Shown: in pieces, positions 49,509 through 59,386 of the stretch
Numbering within the stretch: position 1 is the stretch's first letter
Layout: the number at the start of each line of letters is the position of its first letter
Source: Mycosarcoma maydis
Lineage: Eukaryota; Basidiomycota; Ustilaginomycetes; Ustilaginales
Length of the DNA stretch: 64,000 nt
Reading direction: 5' to 3'
Assembly (NCBI RefSeq): GCF_000328475.2
Contig: NC_026486.1
Location: forward strand, 248,001-312,000
Position numbers and translations under genes: made by a program
Notes under the pieces: model-generated
The model's input: only the letters and a program-made list of their open reading frames with translations
Told to the model about the DNA's origin: nothing
Database searches by the model: none

Positions 49509-52500
49509 TCAGAAGGGAAGGATGGAATCAGAAACATCCGTAGGCTTTGCAGTGAATGCTTCGACCGCTTTGGGGCAATGCTCATCGTTTGATGCGTGGT
49601 CGATAGCGTAGCAAAGGTAAAGCGTGTCTGAGGCGTTGCTGAGAACGTCGGCACACAGGCGCAAGGTCCAGTAGGGAAGCAAGCCACACAACAATCCGAC
49701 CAACGGCGCATCTGCAGGCACGTGAAGCTGGTGCGCCGAAAAGAGAAAGCCTACCAAACCAGCGAGGAAGGATAGGGCGATAGCGGTCAAGTCAAGCACC
49801 AGATTGATGACGAGACCTTCCATGACACCTTGTACGCCTCTGTTGCTCACCAACTGAGCACTCTTCTTGGCAGCCGTCCAGAAACCGTCTCCGGTGACAC
49901 CAACGTAGACGAGCGCAAGGTCGCTATAGCTCTGCAATACGGCTCCCAGCCCAGCGAGCGCTACGACCACGTGCGAAAGAGGCTGCAGAAGCTTGGGCAC
50001 CCTACGATGTGTGGTAGCGTCCGAGATTCGGCGCGCCGTCTCTGCGATCACGGTCAGAGTCTTTACGATGGCCAGAATTAATGCAGACATGCAGATCGAG
50101 CCGAGCGCAGGGCCCGTTGACCTAGCAAAAGATACCCGGACCACTTCCGTGGGATCCGGCGCAGCGTGTCGAGGGGTCGAACCGAAAGCTCCGTGCTGCG
50201 GATACGAGCCAGGAGCTCCCGGTGCTTGGTCGTAGATCGAGTCGCCGTCAAAGATGACGTCATGTGCGTGCGACTCGTCGGCGCGACGCTTATCAAATGA
50301 CTGCGTGCGCCCATCACCAACACTGCTGGGCCCGGCCATGCCGCCAGTCGAGGGTCCTGCAGCAGCAGGATGGGTATCTGTACGTGTGGAATCGTCCTCG
50401 CCAATTCGATGGAAGTACCAGTGACTCACTACACCAGCCACCGTCACACGCTGGACGCCGCGCAAAACAGCCCAGGTCCATAGCCAGGCGCAAAGCGTAG
50501 CCCATGCGAGCCAGGCCGCCTTTGTGTCGGTCTGCCACTCGATCGAGTCGCCCACCTGCCGACCAAAATGGCCCAACAGGAAGAGCCGAGTAAAGATGTA
50601 GAGGAATGGGATCGTGGCGAGTGCAAACACACCTAGCGACGCCAAAGCCAGTACCAGCAAGGCAGGATGCTGTAATACGACACTGCACGATAGTTCGAGC
50701 ACGGCGATCGAGCGCGAAAGCGCCTTACGCCTCTGCCATACCATGCGAGCAAAGAGGATGGCAAGCGCCAAGGGGAGGACGGAAATGATGCGCAGACCCG
50801 TCGTACTCCATCCGCCACCCGACCAGGCCTCATCGTCGTAGATGAAGCTTCCAGCAAACGCCCACGCCCATCCAAGTCCCAGCACGACAGGAACGCCCAT
50901 CAAGCCGGTACGCAACACTTTGGCGCCACCAAAGCGGCTCAGGTTGCGGAGCAAGAGGAGATTTCCAACACCGGCCGCAAATGAAAGCAGCGTCAGCAAG
51001 ATCAAGATGGGCAGTGAGCGGGTGATGGTGTAGTACGAAGACGGTCGCGTCTTGGGGGTCTTTGGCTGCGAGGGACTGCGAGCGCCCCAGCTGAGATATG
51101 TTCCGATCAGGATGGTCGCACCAATGGCGGCAGCGAAGCTTGCGATGGCGGTCTTATCGCGATACTTGCCAAAGGCGAGGCGGTTGGCCCAGGGTCCCCA
51201 TCCTGCCCTAGCAGGAGGCGCAGGATACAGGTGAATCTCGTCAGTGGTGTGTTCTTGACGCTTGGGAGTGGTCGACCCGGTGGCGCCACGACGTGAATGG
51301 CGCTGTTGTCGACTGTTGCGATGAGGTTGTGCATCGAGATCCGAAGCTTCAGAGTCGGAGGCGTGTCTGATTGCGATCCTCAGGGGGCGTGCGCTGCCAG
51401 AGCCAGACGGTAGCAGAGGCTCACGCAGGGTGGATGCCATCTGGCGAGCACGGTTGCGCGACATGCGACGGTTGGGTTGACCGCGACGAGCCTCGCTCTC
51501 GGTGTCGTAGTCGGAATCTGTGACCGAGGAGGCTGAAATTGAACCAGATCTAGAACGCGACATGTCGGATCGGTCTTGGTCGTCCTCATGCTCAACCTCA
51601 TCCTCGTCCTCGCGTTGATCGTAAATGCTGAAGAGACCCTTTTCTCGTTTTCGATGAGAGCGTGGCGCTTTAGCATGAGCGCGATTGGCTTCAGAGGTGT
51701 GCGAGTAGATGGAGACATCTTGCAGCTGGTGTCTGTGGCTATAGCGCGAAGTGGGGTGCGCTGAGTTGCGGGTAGGAGCTGAATCGGTATCGATGGTGGA
51801 TCCATGGGCAAGCCAGCCTCGTGCCCTTGCAGCTTCGCGGCGTTGAAATTGAGCGACTGTGGGTGGATTGGAGAATTCGGGAGGCGAATAAAGAGGGTTC
51901 TGATCGTGCACGGAGTTTGGGAGAGAGGGATGTTCAGAGGTGAGATGCTCCTTGGTGCTGGCAAGACTGTGCTGGCTGGCGTCGTCATCAAGGTCTCCAT
52001 CGGCAAGGAACGGATCCTGTGTGTCGTTGTGTGCACTGCGACGCGATGCACTTGGTGCTTTCGAGGAAGATGGAGCGGCATGCATGGAGGTCGACGAGGA
52101 GGCGCTGGGCAGCGCATCCACAGCTGCTTGTCGGGGCGAAAGGGCGGCGTTTGTGAGAGCCTCTAGGCTGTCAGAAATGTCTTCGGAGTGTGAGCTTTCT
52201 GCAAGACGAGAGGCTAGACGTGGCATGCGTCGATCGTCGCGCCAAAGATCGACATCGTCCTCGTCGTCAATCTCACGGATGAGCGAATCGCGGATTCCAT
52301 ATGCTGGGGTGGCAGCCTGTTTTCGGCGGCCGGAAGCGAGAAAGGAGGCAGGACCGAAGCGACTGGCGCCAGTGAGGCTGTGTAGGATGCCGCTCTGCGC
52401 AGCTGATCTGCCATGTGCTGGAGGAGTGGGAAGGCCGTCAGAGCTGGAGAGGCTATAATCTGGACCGTAGGGGTTGTGCCGATTGTTAGGATGCGAAAAG

Positions 52501-52643
52501 GGAGCGCCAGATACGGAAGCGTGGCTGTAAAAGAGCGGATCGGTGGGATCGTTGGCGTCTTGATCGGCATCGACACTTGGACGTACGGACGTGGCGAGAC
52601 CCGAGGAGAGGAAACGAGAGGCGTACTGAGAGAGGGAGGTCAT
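49509..52643 (-). CDS. PNS1/CTL (SLC44)-family membrane transporter with long disordered N-terminus
   Basis: 1044 residues. About the first 480 are Ser/Arg/Asp/His-rich and disordered (RHSRRGATGSTTPKRQEHTT and similar). The C-terminal 550 residues hold about ten hydrophobic helices (IASFAAAIGATILIGTYL, LPILILLTLLSFAAGVGNLL, and others). The choline_transpo family end is GDGFWTAAKKSAQLVSNRGVQG, then VINLVLDLTAIALSFLAGLVG, and DTLYLCYAIDHASND before the tail. In the family, fungal Pns1 proteins are plasma-membrane proteins of uncertain substrate; animal CTL proteins carry choline or ethanolamine. The N-terminal disordered extension is long even for fungi. Assignment to the family is good; the substrate is unknown. 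Confidence 0.86.
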   Translation of the reverse strand: MTSLSQYASRFLSSGLATSVRPSVDADQDANDPTDPLFYSHASVSGAPFSHPNNRHNPYGPDYSLSSSDGLPTPPAHGRSAAQSGILHSLTGASRFGPASFLASGRRKQAATPAYGIRDSLIREIDDEDDVDLWRDDRRMPRLASRLAESSHSEDISDSLEALTNAALSPRQAAVDALPSASSSTSMHAAPSSSKAPSASRRSAHNDTQDPFLADGDLDDDASQHSLASTKEHLTSEHPSLPNSVHDQNPLYSPPEFSNPPTVAQFQRREAARARGWLAHGSTIDTDSAPTRNSAHPTSRYSHRHQLQDVSIYSHTSEANRAHAKAPRSHRKREKGLFSIYDQREDEDEVEHEDDQDRSDMSRSRSGSISASSVTDSDYDTESEARRGQPNRRMSRNRARQMASTLREPLLPSGSGSARPLRIAIRHASDSEASDLDAQPHRNSRQQRHSRRGATGSTTPKRQEHTTDEIHLYPAPPARAGWGPWANRLAFGKYRDKTAIASFAAAIGATILIGTYLSWGARSPSQPKTPKTRPSSYYTITRSLPILILLTLLSFAAGVGNLLLLRNLSRFGGAKVLRTGLMGVPVVLGLGWAWAFAGSFIYDDEAWSGGGWSTTGLRIISVLPLALAILFARMVWQRRKALSRSIAVLELSCSVVLQHPALLVLALASLGVFALATIPFLYIFTRLFLLGHFGRQVGDSIEWQTDTKAAWLAWATLCAWLWTWAVLRGVQRVTVAGVVSHWYFHRIGEDDSTRTDTHPAAAGPSTGGMAGPSSVGDGRTQSFDKRRADESHAHDVIFDGDSIYDQAPGAPGSYPQHGAFGSTPRHAAPDPTEVVRVSFARSTGPALGSICMSALILAIVKTLTVIAETARRISDATTHRRVPKLLQPLSHVVVALAGLGAVLQSYSDLALVYVGVTGDGFWTAAKKSAQLVSNRGVQGVMEGLVINLVLDLTAIALSFLAGLVGFLFSAHQLHVPADAPLVGLLCGLLPYWTLRLCADVLSNASDTLYLCYAIDHASNDEHCPKAVEAFTAKPTDVSDSILPF

Positions 52644-52889
52644 GGTCGCTTACGGCCTCGCGAGCGACCCAGGCTTCTATCAAGGGTGCACGAGAGTGTT
52701 GCGCTCGTATGAAAAAGCTCCGGGCCTGCTACACGCCTGACGCGATGGTGTGGGCTTGTAAGCAGCGATTAGAAAGCAACTGTGCCAAGGAAGTGCGCTT
52801 TAGCGACAGAGGCTGGTGTTGTTCTTAGACAAGACGTTGACAGTATAGAGAGAGAGAGTGGAGCAAGGGGCCAAGCAAGCGCTCGACAA

Positions 52890-53000
52890 AGATGGTGATC
52901 AAGATGGTGATCAAGATGGTGATCAAGATGGTGATCAAGATGGTGATCGAGATGGTGATTCAAGACGGTGATCCAAGATGGTGATCAAGATGGTGATAGG
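52890..53000. repeat. 12-bp tandem array GATGGTGATCAA
   Basis: About nine copies of a 12-bp unit, the distal ones diverged to GATGGTGATTCAAG or GATCCAA. The minus-strand His-Leu-Asp-His reading frame is a by-product of the period of twelve. Confidence 0.9.
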
Positions 53001-53653
53001 GCATGGTACAAAGCCAACTCAAGATAGTGAGCGTTGCGGCAAGACTACGGTCTCTGGCTGGCAGATTCACGATTGCAGCTCAGCTGGTGTGGAGCAACGG
53101 CGCACTGCGGCAGTAGACCAGTGTGGCATGTAGGCGTGATAGGTGCGCCAGGGTCCAAGCTGTAGGCTTTATGCTGTACGCTGTACGACTGCAATCTAAC
53201 TATCAAAAGATATTCACGATTATTATTCTGTGAATCGTGATTCACGATTAGTTTTTATTCATAACTACGATACGTGATTCGTGATTGAGAATCGTGAATG
53301 GCAAGACACGAGACTCATCACTGACCGCTGCGTGCGTGGCGTTGTGACGGAAGCCCCTGCGATAAGTTGTGAATAATCACACGATTCACGAATCGTGAAT
53401 GGCGAGCCAGCCGTCGGGAGTCGTGACTGGCTGCTTGTGTGGATAGCACACCACACTGCGTTATCATCGTCGTCAAATCCAAGCGTTGCGCTGGCTGCGC
53501 TGCCCAGCACCATCTTGAAATACTGCCCAGTAACCGTTACTCTCCTCTTTTCCGCAATTTTGGCGCAGTCTTGCGCCAAAGCACCCTTCGTCTACTGATT
53601 CTACGCTTTAACATACTAAAACGGCTCACATACAGCAAGTCACGAACCACGAA

Positions 53654-53755
53654 TATCGTGAATCGTGAATCGTGAATCGTGAATCGTGAATCGTGAATCG
53701 TGAATCGTGAATCGTGAATCGTGAATCGTGAATCGTGAATCGTGAATCGTGAATC
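53654..53755. repeat. Largest AATCGTG heptamer array, about 14 copies
   Basis: Nearly perfect direct tandem of AATCGTG over about 100 bp, between the PNS1 and Mge1 promoters. Homogeneity indicates recent expansion compared with the CpG-decayed copies at 34.3 kb. Confidence 0.95.
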
Positions 53756-54138
53756 TCGGCGAATTCAGCTTGACAGCTTCACGCTTGGATCGGGAATTCT
53801 CGCTCAGAGTGGTGAAGTCAAGCACAGAAAAGGCGGTAACTCGTGACCAAGTTATTCACGATTGGCAAGTGAACGGTTCCAACGGTCAAGGCTCGTGACT
53901 GAGCCAATCGCGAATTAGAGAAGTACGGGTCAAGGCGAGCGACGAGCGGGTAAGAAGAAGAAAGAAACCTTGACGTGTGTCGGGCTGCTTGTCATCCATG
54001 TTCGTCGTCACCTTTTCGACATTCCATCAGCCTTTTCAGCCTGCACAATCGAAAGCTTGCGTCTCTGTCTGACTTGCTCGATCACACCACGACATTGGCA
54101 TACAAGCTCCTTCGCTAGCATTTCTATTTTCGGTCATC

Positions 54139-54906
54139 ATGTCGAGCTCCGTAACACGCCAGCTCGGCTCGATTCTGCGATCCGCATCGAGATCCGCTCT
54201 TGCAGGTTCATCCAAGCAGAGCCTTGCGTCTGTTGCACCTCGAACTTACGGCCTCACCTCGGCATCGCGAGTCATGAGATTCTCCACAGCCCGAACCGCC
54301 TTGAACTCTGCCGAAAAGAAGAAGCAGGACGAGACAAAGGCATCTGGCGAGGCTATGGGCGCCACCGACAAGGACGCGGCAGCCGGCGCTGGCAGCGAGG
54401 CGCTGCAAGCTCAGATCAAGGAGAAGGATGCCAAGATCAAGGAATTGCAAGAGGCCATTCTGTACGGCAAGGCCGACTATCAGAACCTGCAGCGACGATC
54501 CAAGGACGAAAAGGCGCAAGCCGGTGACTTTGCCATTACCAAGCTCGCCAAGGACCTCACCAGCTCGATCGATATTCTCGGTCTGGCGCTCAAGTCGGTG
54601 CCCGAGGAACTTCGCACCGCACCCAAGGATCTTGACTTGAAGGACCCTCGTCGTGTCGTTGCGGATCTTTACTCGGGTGTCGACCTTACTTCCAAGTCGT
54701 TGCTCGACATGCTCCGAACCCACGGCATCGTCCAGTTTGATCCCACCGGTGACAAGTTCGACCCCAAGGAACACGAGGCTCTGTACCAGGCACCCGTTCC
54801 GGGCAAGGAGCCTGGTACCGTGCTCGAATGCAGCAAGGTAGGATACAAGATCAAGGACCGCCTGCTCCGAGCTGCCGAGGTCGGCGTGGTTCAGTCGACC
54901 GAATAA
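54139..54906 (+). CDS. mge1: Mitochondrial GrpE-type nucleotide exchange factor Mge1
   Basis: 255 residues. An acid-free N-terminus rich in Arg, Ser and Ala (MSSSVTRQLGSILRSASRSA, continuing to about residue 50) is a typical mitochondrial presequence. A long helical coiled coil follows (about 90-140, AQIKEKDAKIKELQEAILYG, KADYQNLQRRSKDE), the GrpE dimer stalk. The beta-wing part at the end has DPTGDKFDPKEHEALYQAPV and GTVLECSKVGYKIKDRLLRAAEVGV, matching the GrpE signature. Mge1 releases ADP from mtHsp70 in import and folding. Length is near yeast Mge1 (228). No intron is present. Confidence 0.96.
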   Translation: MSSSVTRQLGSILRSASRSALAGSSKQSLASVAPRTYGLTSASRVMRFSTARTALNSAEKKKQDETKASGEAMGATDKDAAAGAGSEALQAQIKEKDAKIKELQEAILYGKADYQNLQRRSKDEKAQAGDFAITKLAKDLTSSIDILGLALKSVPEELRTAPKDLDLKDPRRVVADLYSGVDLTSKSLLDMLRTHGIVQFDPTGDKFDPKEHEALYQAPVPGKEPGTVLECSKVGYKIKDRLLRAAEVGVVQSTE

Positions 54907-56050
54907 GTGCTGCCTTGTTGCATCGGATGGCTGCCAGCCATCCGCGTTGGACAAGCGAGTCCACAATGAAAACAAGCGCCCATCGTCGTACTGCTTTTCA
55001 GCTTTGTGCGGCTCGACTATCTCGTACCGACACAACTCTTGAGCAACACGGATTCGAGCAACACGGATTGGAGATCAACATGATTGTCAGCTGCAGGCCA
55101 TCTTTCCTCTGTCGTCTTTGGTCGGCTGCAGGCCGTCATCCGTCTGGCAGTCGTCTATACACTGATTTCCCCCTTTCACTTCCCCTTCCACCTCCCAAAA
55201 GATGCCTCTCGCGGCATCGTCCAGCATTTGCTTGCGCTTTTTGCAATCCTTCTCCGTTTCGGAGACCCGGCCAGATTCCCATCTTAGGCATCGTTGTATA
55301 TCTGTACTTTTTACATCATCCATCGTCTATACAAACACCACTTTTTCCACTTGTACATGTTTCTGGTGTTATGCACTGCTCAGTGTCCAGCAGACACTTT
55401 CTTCAGCCTGGGACCATGAGAGCGGTTGGTTGATTGGGCATTTGGTTAGGGTGAGGCGCATCAAGCCTATTCCCATGATGAGTAGCTTGCTCCTACGATT
55501 CACGATTCACGATTCTTCCGAAACGAAGACGCTCTCCGCAGAAACTGAGCCAAACATGAAAGTTTCCATTACAATCGTGAACACCACCTGAGAATACGCA
55601 GCGGAGCGTCTCTTGAAAGTGAATACGAGCCACGACGCGTATAATATTAATATTTACATAGAAACTACGGATGCCTCATCGATGATCTGAATACAAAACA
55701 GACAACTCCACTTTGAAGGCAACGGTCACGCGCCCAAACTGAGTTGCTGACTTGTCGTGCGTTTGTGTGTGTGTGTGTGTGTGTTTTCGCTTCTTCTTTT
55801 TCTTCTTCTCCAAGCAACGAGCAAAAAAGTCTGTTAAAATTTTGCTGCATTTTCATCAGACGCTCACGACTCAGACTGAGCGGTCGAAATTTTTTCTTCT
55901 TCTTTGGCGTGACGGTGCCAGCTGAAGAGGAGGAGGACGTGGCTGCACTCAATTCAGGATTCAGGATTCAGGATTCAGGTTTCAAGATTGAGGATTGGCG
56001 AGACTGGCTATGTCAAAGTCGGCGTCACCATCTTACCTTCCTACCTCTTC
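54907..56050. other. Intergenic region downstream of Mge1
   Basis: About 1.1 kb. It contains a CACGATT pair at 55497-55513, a (GT)n tract at about 55764-55785, a TTC-rich run and a different heptamer array, ATTCAGG x4, at 55952-55979. No gene is seen. Confidence 0.55.
55952..55979. repeat. Tandem array of a 7-bp unit, ATTCAGG x4
   Basis: Four perfect copies followed by a diverged TTTCAAG. Yet another sequence with a unit length of seven. Confidence 0.9.
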
Positions 56051-56052
56051 CT

Positions 56053-56192
56053 CAAAAAACTTTTCCTAAAAACCCAAAAAACACCATCTCTTTATAACCA
56101 AAAAAGCCCGAGGTAGCTGTCGACTTCTTTGCTGGTTGTCACTCCTCGTACAAAGCCAAAAGAAAACACAAAAAACCCATACATATCAAAAA
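56053..56192 (+). promoter_or_regulatory. A-rich tracts and TATA-like element upstream of pab1
   Basis: Two A-rich blocks (56053-56106 and 56152-56192) flank a possible transcription start. TTTATAA at 56091-56097 could be the TATA box, which would leave the second block inside the first, non-coding exon. Runs of four to six A separated by C or G recur. In animals, PABP binds an A-rich stretch in its own 5' UTR and represses its translation; whether that holds here is inference. Confidence 0.5.
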
Positions 56193-56193
56193 G

Positions 56194-56677
56194 GTAAGCT
56201 TCACTATCATCGTCACAAGCAGGCGGTCTGCCAGAGTAGCATCACAAGAGCATCGAGAAGAGCAACCAAACGTCACGCGTCGTCCATGTCAAGTCCACGA
56301 TGGTCACACCAATGACAACCACAACAGACGTCGTCTCGGCAGCAAACTTGACGACGACGACAACGACGACGACAACAAATATGTTCAGTTTTGGTCATGT
56401 CGAGGTAGTGCGCGTCAAGCGTTGGCGCCAGCGTGCCCTCTCATTGATCAAACTATTGTGCCGACGCTTATCCACAACTCAGTGTTGCTTCCTGCCAACC
56501 GATCAGGGGATCAGCCGACCTCTCCGTCTCCTTGATAGCTTGGTCGATCCGCAACGCATCCTACTTTGGTTCTGTACACTTGCCTCGTGACTTGTTCCAG
56601 CTGGTTTTCAAGCGATCCATTCACTAACAACGCCTTGTCCTTTTCTCCTTTCTCCTTTCTCTGCCTCCGCCTCCCAG
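56194..56677 (+). other. Intron in the 5' UTR of pab1
   Basis: Donor G|GTAAGC at 56194, branch point CACTAAC (CTAAC at 56624-56628), then a long pyrimidine tract (about 56638-56674) and CCCAG acceptor ending at 56677. The branch-to-acceptor distance is about 50 nt. All splice signals agree. The intron removes several upstream ATGs (for example 56300 and 56381) from the leader of the mRNA. Confidence 0.75.
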
Positions 56678-56787
56678 AAAGAGTTACTTTGTACTCCTTC
56701 TTTCTTCTTTTTTCTTCAAATTTTTCCATTTCCTTTTCACCCTTTCGTCTTTTCGGACTCCAAAAACCGCTCGTCAACCTCGTAACA

Positions 56788-58743
56788 ATGTCGTCCACCG
56801 AGTCCCCCGTTCCCGCCGCCGCCGCCCCTGCTGAGGCCGTCCCTGCCTCCACCCCCGCTCCCGCCGCCGAGCAGCCGGCTGTCGGCAACGGCGAGCAGCG
56901 CAACAACGCCGATGCCGCCAACAACACCTCGCTCTACGTTGGTGAGCTTGACCCCTCGGTCACCGAAGCCATGCTCTTCGAGATCTTCAGCATGATCGGT
57001 ACCGTCGCCAGCATCCGTGTCTGCCGTGACGCCGTCACCCGTCGCTCGCTCGGCTACGCTTACGTCAACTTCCTCAACGCTGCTGACGGTGAGCGCGCCA
57101 TGGAGCAACTCAACTACTCGCTCATCCGCAACCGTCCCTGCCGTATCATGTGGTCCCAGCGTGACCCCGCCCTCCGACGCACCGGTCAGGGCAACATCTT
57201 TATCAAGAACCTCGACGCCGGTATCGACAACAAGGCTCTCCACGACACCTTTGCCGCTTTCGGTAACATTCTCTCCTGCAAGGTCGCCACCAACGAGACC
57301 GGCTCGCTCGGCTACGGTTTCGTCCACTACGAGACTGCTGAGGCTGCCGAGGCTGCCATCAAGCACGTCAACGGAATGCTTTTGAACGACAAGAAGGTCT
57401 ACGTCGGTCACCACATCCCCCGCAAGGAGCGTCAGGCCAAGATCGAGGAGACCCGTGCCAACTTCACCAACGTCTACGCCAAAAACGTCGACCCCGAGGT
57501 CACCGACGACGAGTTCGAGAAGCTCTTTACCAAGTTCGGTAAGATCACCTCCTGCGTTCTCCAGCGTGACGAGGACGGCAAGTCCAAGGGCTTCGGCTTT
57601 GTCAACTTTGAAGACCACAACGAGGCGCAGAAGGCCGTTGACGAGCTCCACGACTCGGACTTCAAGGGCCAGAAGCTTTTCGTCGCTCGTGCCCAGAAAA
57701 AGAGCGAGCGCGAGGAGGAGCTCCGCCGCTCGTACGAGGCCGCCAAGAACGAAAAGCTCGCCAAGTTCCAGGGCGTCAACCTCTACCTCAAGAACATCCC
57801 CGAGTCGTACGACGACGAGCGTCTGCGCGAGGAGTTTGCTCCCTTTGGTGCCATCACGTCGTGCAAGATCATGCGCGCTCCTTCGGGTGTTTCGCGTGGG
57901 TTTGGTTTCGTCTGCTACTCGGCTCCCGAAGAGGCCAACAAGGCGGTCTCTGAGATGAACGGCAAGATGCTCGACAACCGACCCCTTTACGTCGCGCTCG
58001 CCCAGCGCAAAGACGTGCGTCGCCAACAGCTCGAGGCTCAGATCATGCAGCGCAACCAACTCCGTCTTCAGCAGCAGGCAGCTGCTCAGGGCATGGGCTA
58101 CCCCGGCCCTGGCATGTACTACCCGCAGCCTGGCGCGTTTCCCGGCCAGCCTGGTGGAATGGTGCCGCGCCCTCGTTACGCCCCTGCCGGTATGATGCCT
58201 CAGGGCATGCCCATGGCGCCTTACGGTCAGCCCGGTCAGTTCCCTGCTGGCATGATGCCCCAGGGTTACCGTCCCGCTCGCCCGCCTCGCGGTGCTCCCA
58301 ATGCTGCCGGCGGCCCTGCGCCTCCCGCCGGTGCTCGCCCGCCTACCGGTGTGAATGGCGCTCCGCGTCCCGCTGGTCAGCCGGTGCCCGGCCAGCCCAT
58401 GCCGCGTGGCCCGGCCGCTCGCCCTGCCGGCCGTCCCGAGGCTGACCAGCCCGGTGCTCTGACCGCCGCTGCTCTTGCCAAAGCCAGTCCCGAGGAGCAG
58501 AAGCAGATGCTTGGTGAGGCCATCTACCCCAAGGTTGCCGCCAGCCAGCCCGAGCTTGCCGGTAAGCTTACCGGTATGATCCTTGAGCTTCCCGTCACTG
58601 AACTCCTGCACCTTCTCGAGGAGAGCGAGGCGCTGGATGCAAAGGTCAACGAGGCTCTCGAGGTTCTCAAGGAGTACCAACAGAACGACTCTGCGGGTGC
58701 TGAAGCCGAAGCTAACGCCGAGGCTCCCAAGACTGAGGCTTGA
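56788..58743 (+). CDS. PAB1: Polyadenylate-binding protein Pab1
   Basis: 651 residues starting MSSTESPVPAAAAPAEA; the in-frame leader upstream is the 5' UTR. Four RRMs: TSLYVGELDPSVTEAML (about 50), GNIFIKNLDAGIDNKALHDT (about 134), NVYAKNVDPEVTDDEFEKLF (about 228) and NLYLKNIPESYDDERLREEF (about 330). The matching RNP1 motifs include SLGYAYVNF and SKGFGFVNF. The linker (about 420-560) is rich in Pro, Gly, Met, Ala and Gln. The C-terminal MLLE/PABC domain (about 565-640) has PEEQKQMLGEAIYPKVA and KLTGMILELPVTELLHLLEE, which binds PAM2 peptides. The protein coats poly(A) tails and supports translation initiation with eIF4G. Codon use is strongly biased to C-ending codons, as expected for a highly expressed gene. 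The bias also produces a long antisense open frame. Confidence 0.97.
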   Translation: MSSTESPVPAAAAPAEAVPASTPAPAAEQPAVGNGEQRNNADAANNTSLYVGELDPSVTEAMLFEIFSMIGTVASIRVCRDAVTRRSLGYAYVNFLNAADGERAMEQLNYSLIRNRPCRIMWSQRDPALRRTGQGNIFIKNLDAGIDNKALHDTFAAFGNILSCKVATNETGSLGYGFVHYETAEAAEAAIKHVNGMLLNDKKVYVGHHIPRKERQAKIEETRANFTNVYAKNVDPEVTDDEFEKLFTKFGKITSCVLQRDEDGKSKGFGFVNFEDHNEAQKAVDELHDSDFKGQKLFVARAQKKSEREEELRRSYEAAKNEKLAKFQGVNLYLKNIPESYDDERLREEFAPFGAITSCKIMRAPSGVSRGFGFVCYSAPEEANKAVSEMNGKMLDNRPLYVALAQRKDVRRQQLEAQIMQRNQLRLQQQAAAQGMGYPGPGMYYPQPGAFPGQPGGMVPRPRYAPAGMMPQGMPMAPYGQPGQFPAGMMPQGYRPARPPRGAPNAAGGPAPPAGARPPTGVNGAPRPAGQPVPGQPMPRGPAARPAGRPEADQPGALTAAALAKASPEEQKQMLGEAIYPKVAASQPELAGKLTGMILELPVTELLHLLEESEALDAKVNEALEVLKEYQQNDSAGAEAEANAEAPKTEA

Positions 58744-59386
58744 GCGGTTTCAGATCATCATACCCCTTTTCGCGTCGCTGGGATTTCCTCTGATTGCTTC
58801 TGTAGGTGAGCTTGGTTCCAGCCGAACTCTAGCGCGCCCAAATGGAATGATTAGGACGCAGCGAGGTGTACCCGCTTTTCCTACACATCTCTACCGGGAG
58901 CTGCGCGGCGACGACTGGGCGATTGGCTCGTTTGTTTGGCACTGGTTCGTGATGCGTTGTATAATATTTTCGACTTCGACCTATGTTTTTCGTCACATGT
59001 CATGTGTGTGCGTGTGCGTGTGCGTGTGCGTCGTGCGTCTGTTGATGGTATGACTATGTTCCTCTCGATGCACTCGCTTCTCGGCTTGACGCTCTTCCGA
59101 CCCGGCCACTCGGTGCGCTTTTCATGGTTGACATGAGATGCTTTGCATGCACTCGTGACTATGGAATGTTTGACAACAGCACGGGTCAGAATAGCGCGAC
59201 GATGGATCTTGCCAGGATGGCTGGCATGGATGACTTGAGTTAGGCTTTCGAGGCGAGAAAGACTCGAGACTGGTTACTGCTCACTTGCACACGCTGTGGA
59301 GAATGGGTCATGTGCTCAATCACAGAGTAAGGATGGTGAAATTGCGAGATGACGAAATGGCGAAATGGCGGAAGCAAGGGGAGAGG
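58744..59386. other. Convergent spacer pab1/Pno1
   Basis: 640 bp, with a GTGTGC-type tract at about 58999-59030 in the likely pab1 3' UTR. Nothing else recognisable. Confidence 0.5.

Larger units (their letters stand above)
52644..54138. other. Divergent promoter region PNS1/Mge1, repeat-dense
   Basis: 1.5 kb between outward-facing genes. It has a 12-bp tandem array at about 52890-53000 and heptamer copies in both orientations from 53215 to 53400. The largest AATCGTG array of the window (53654-53755) also lies here. No gene is supportable. Confidence 0.6.

Noticed and set aside
53654..53755. AATCGTG array as an interstitial telomere
   Set aside because: Smut telomeres are TTAGGG-type; this unit has a different sequence and is scattered through ordinary spacers in both orientations.
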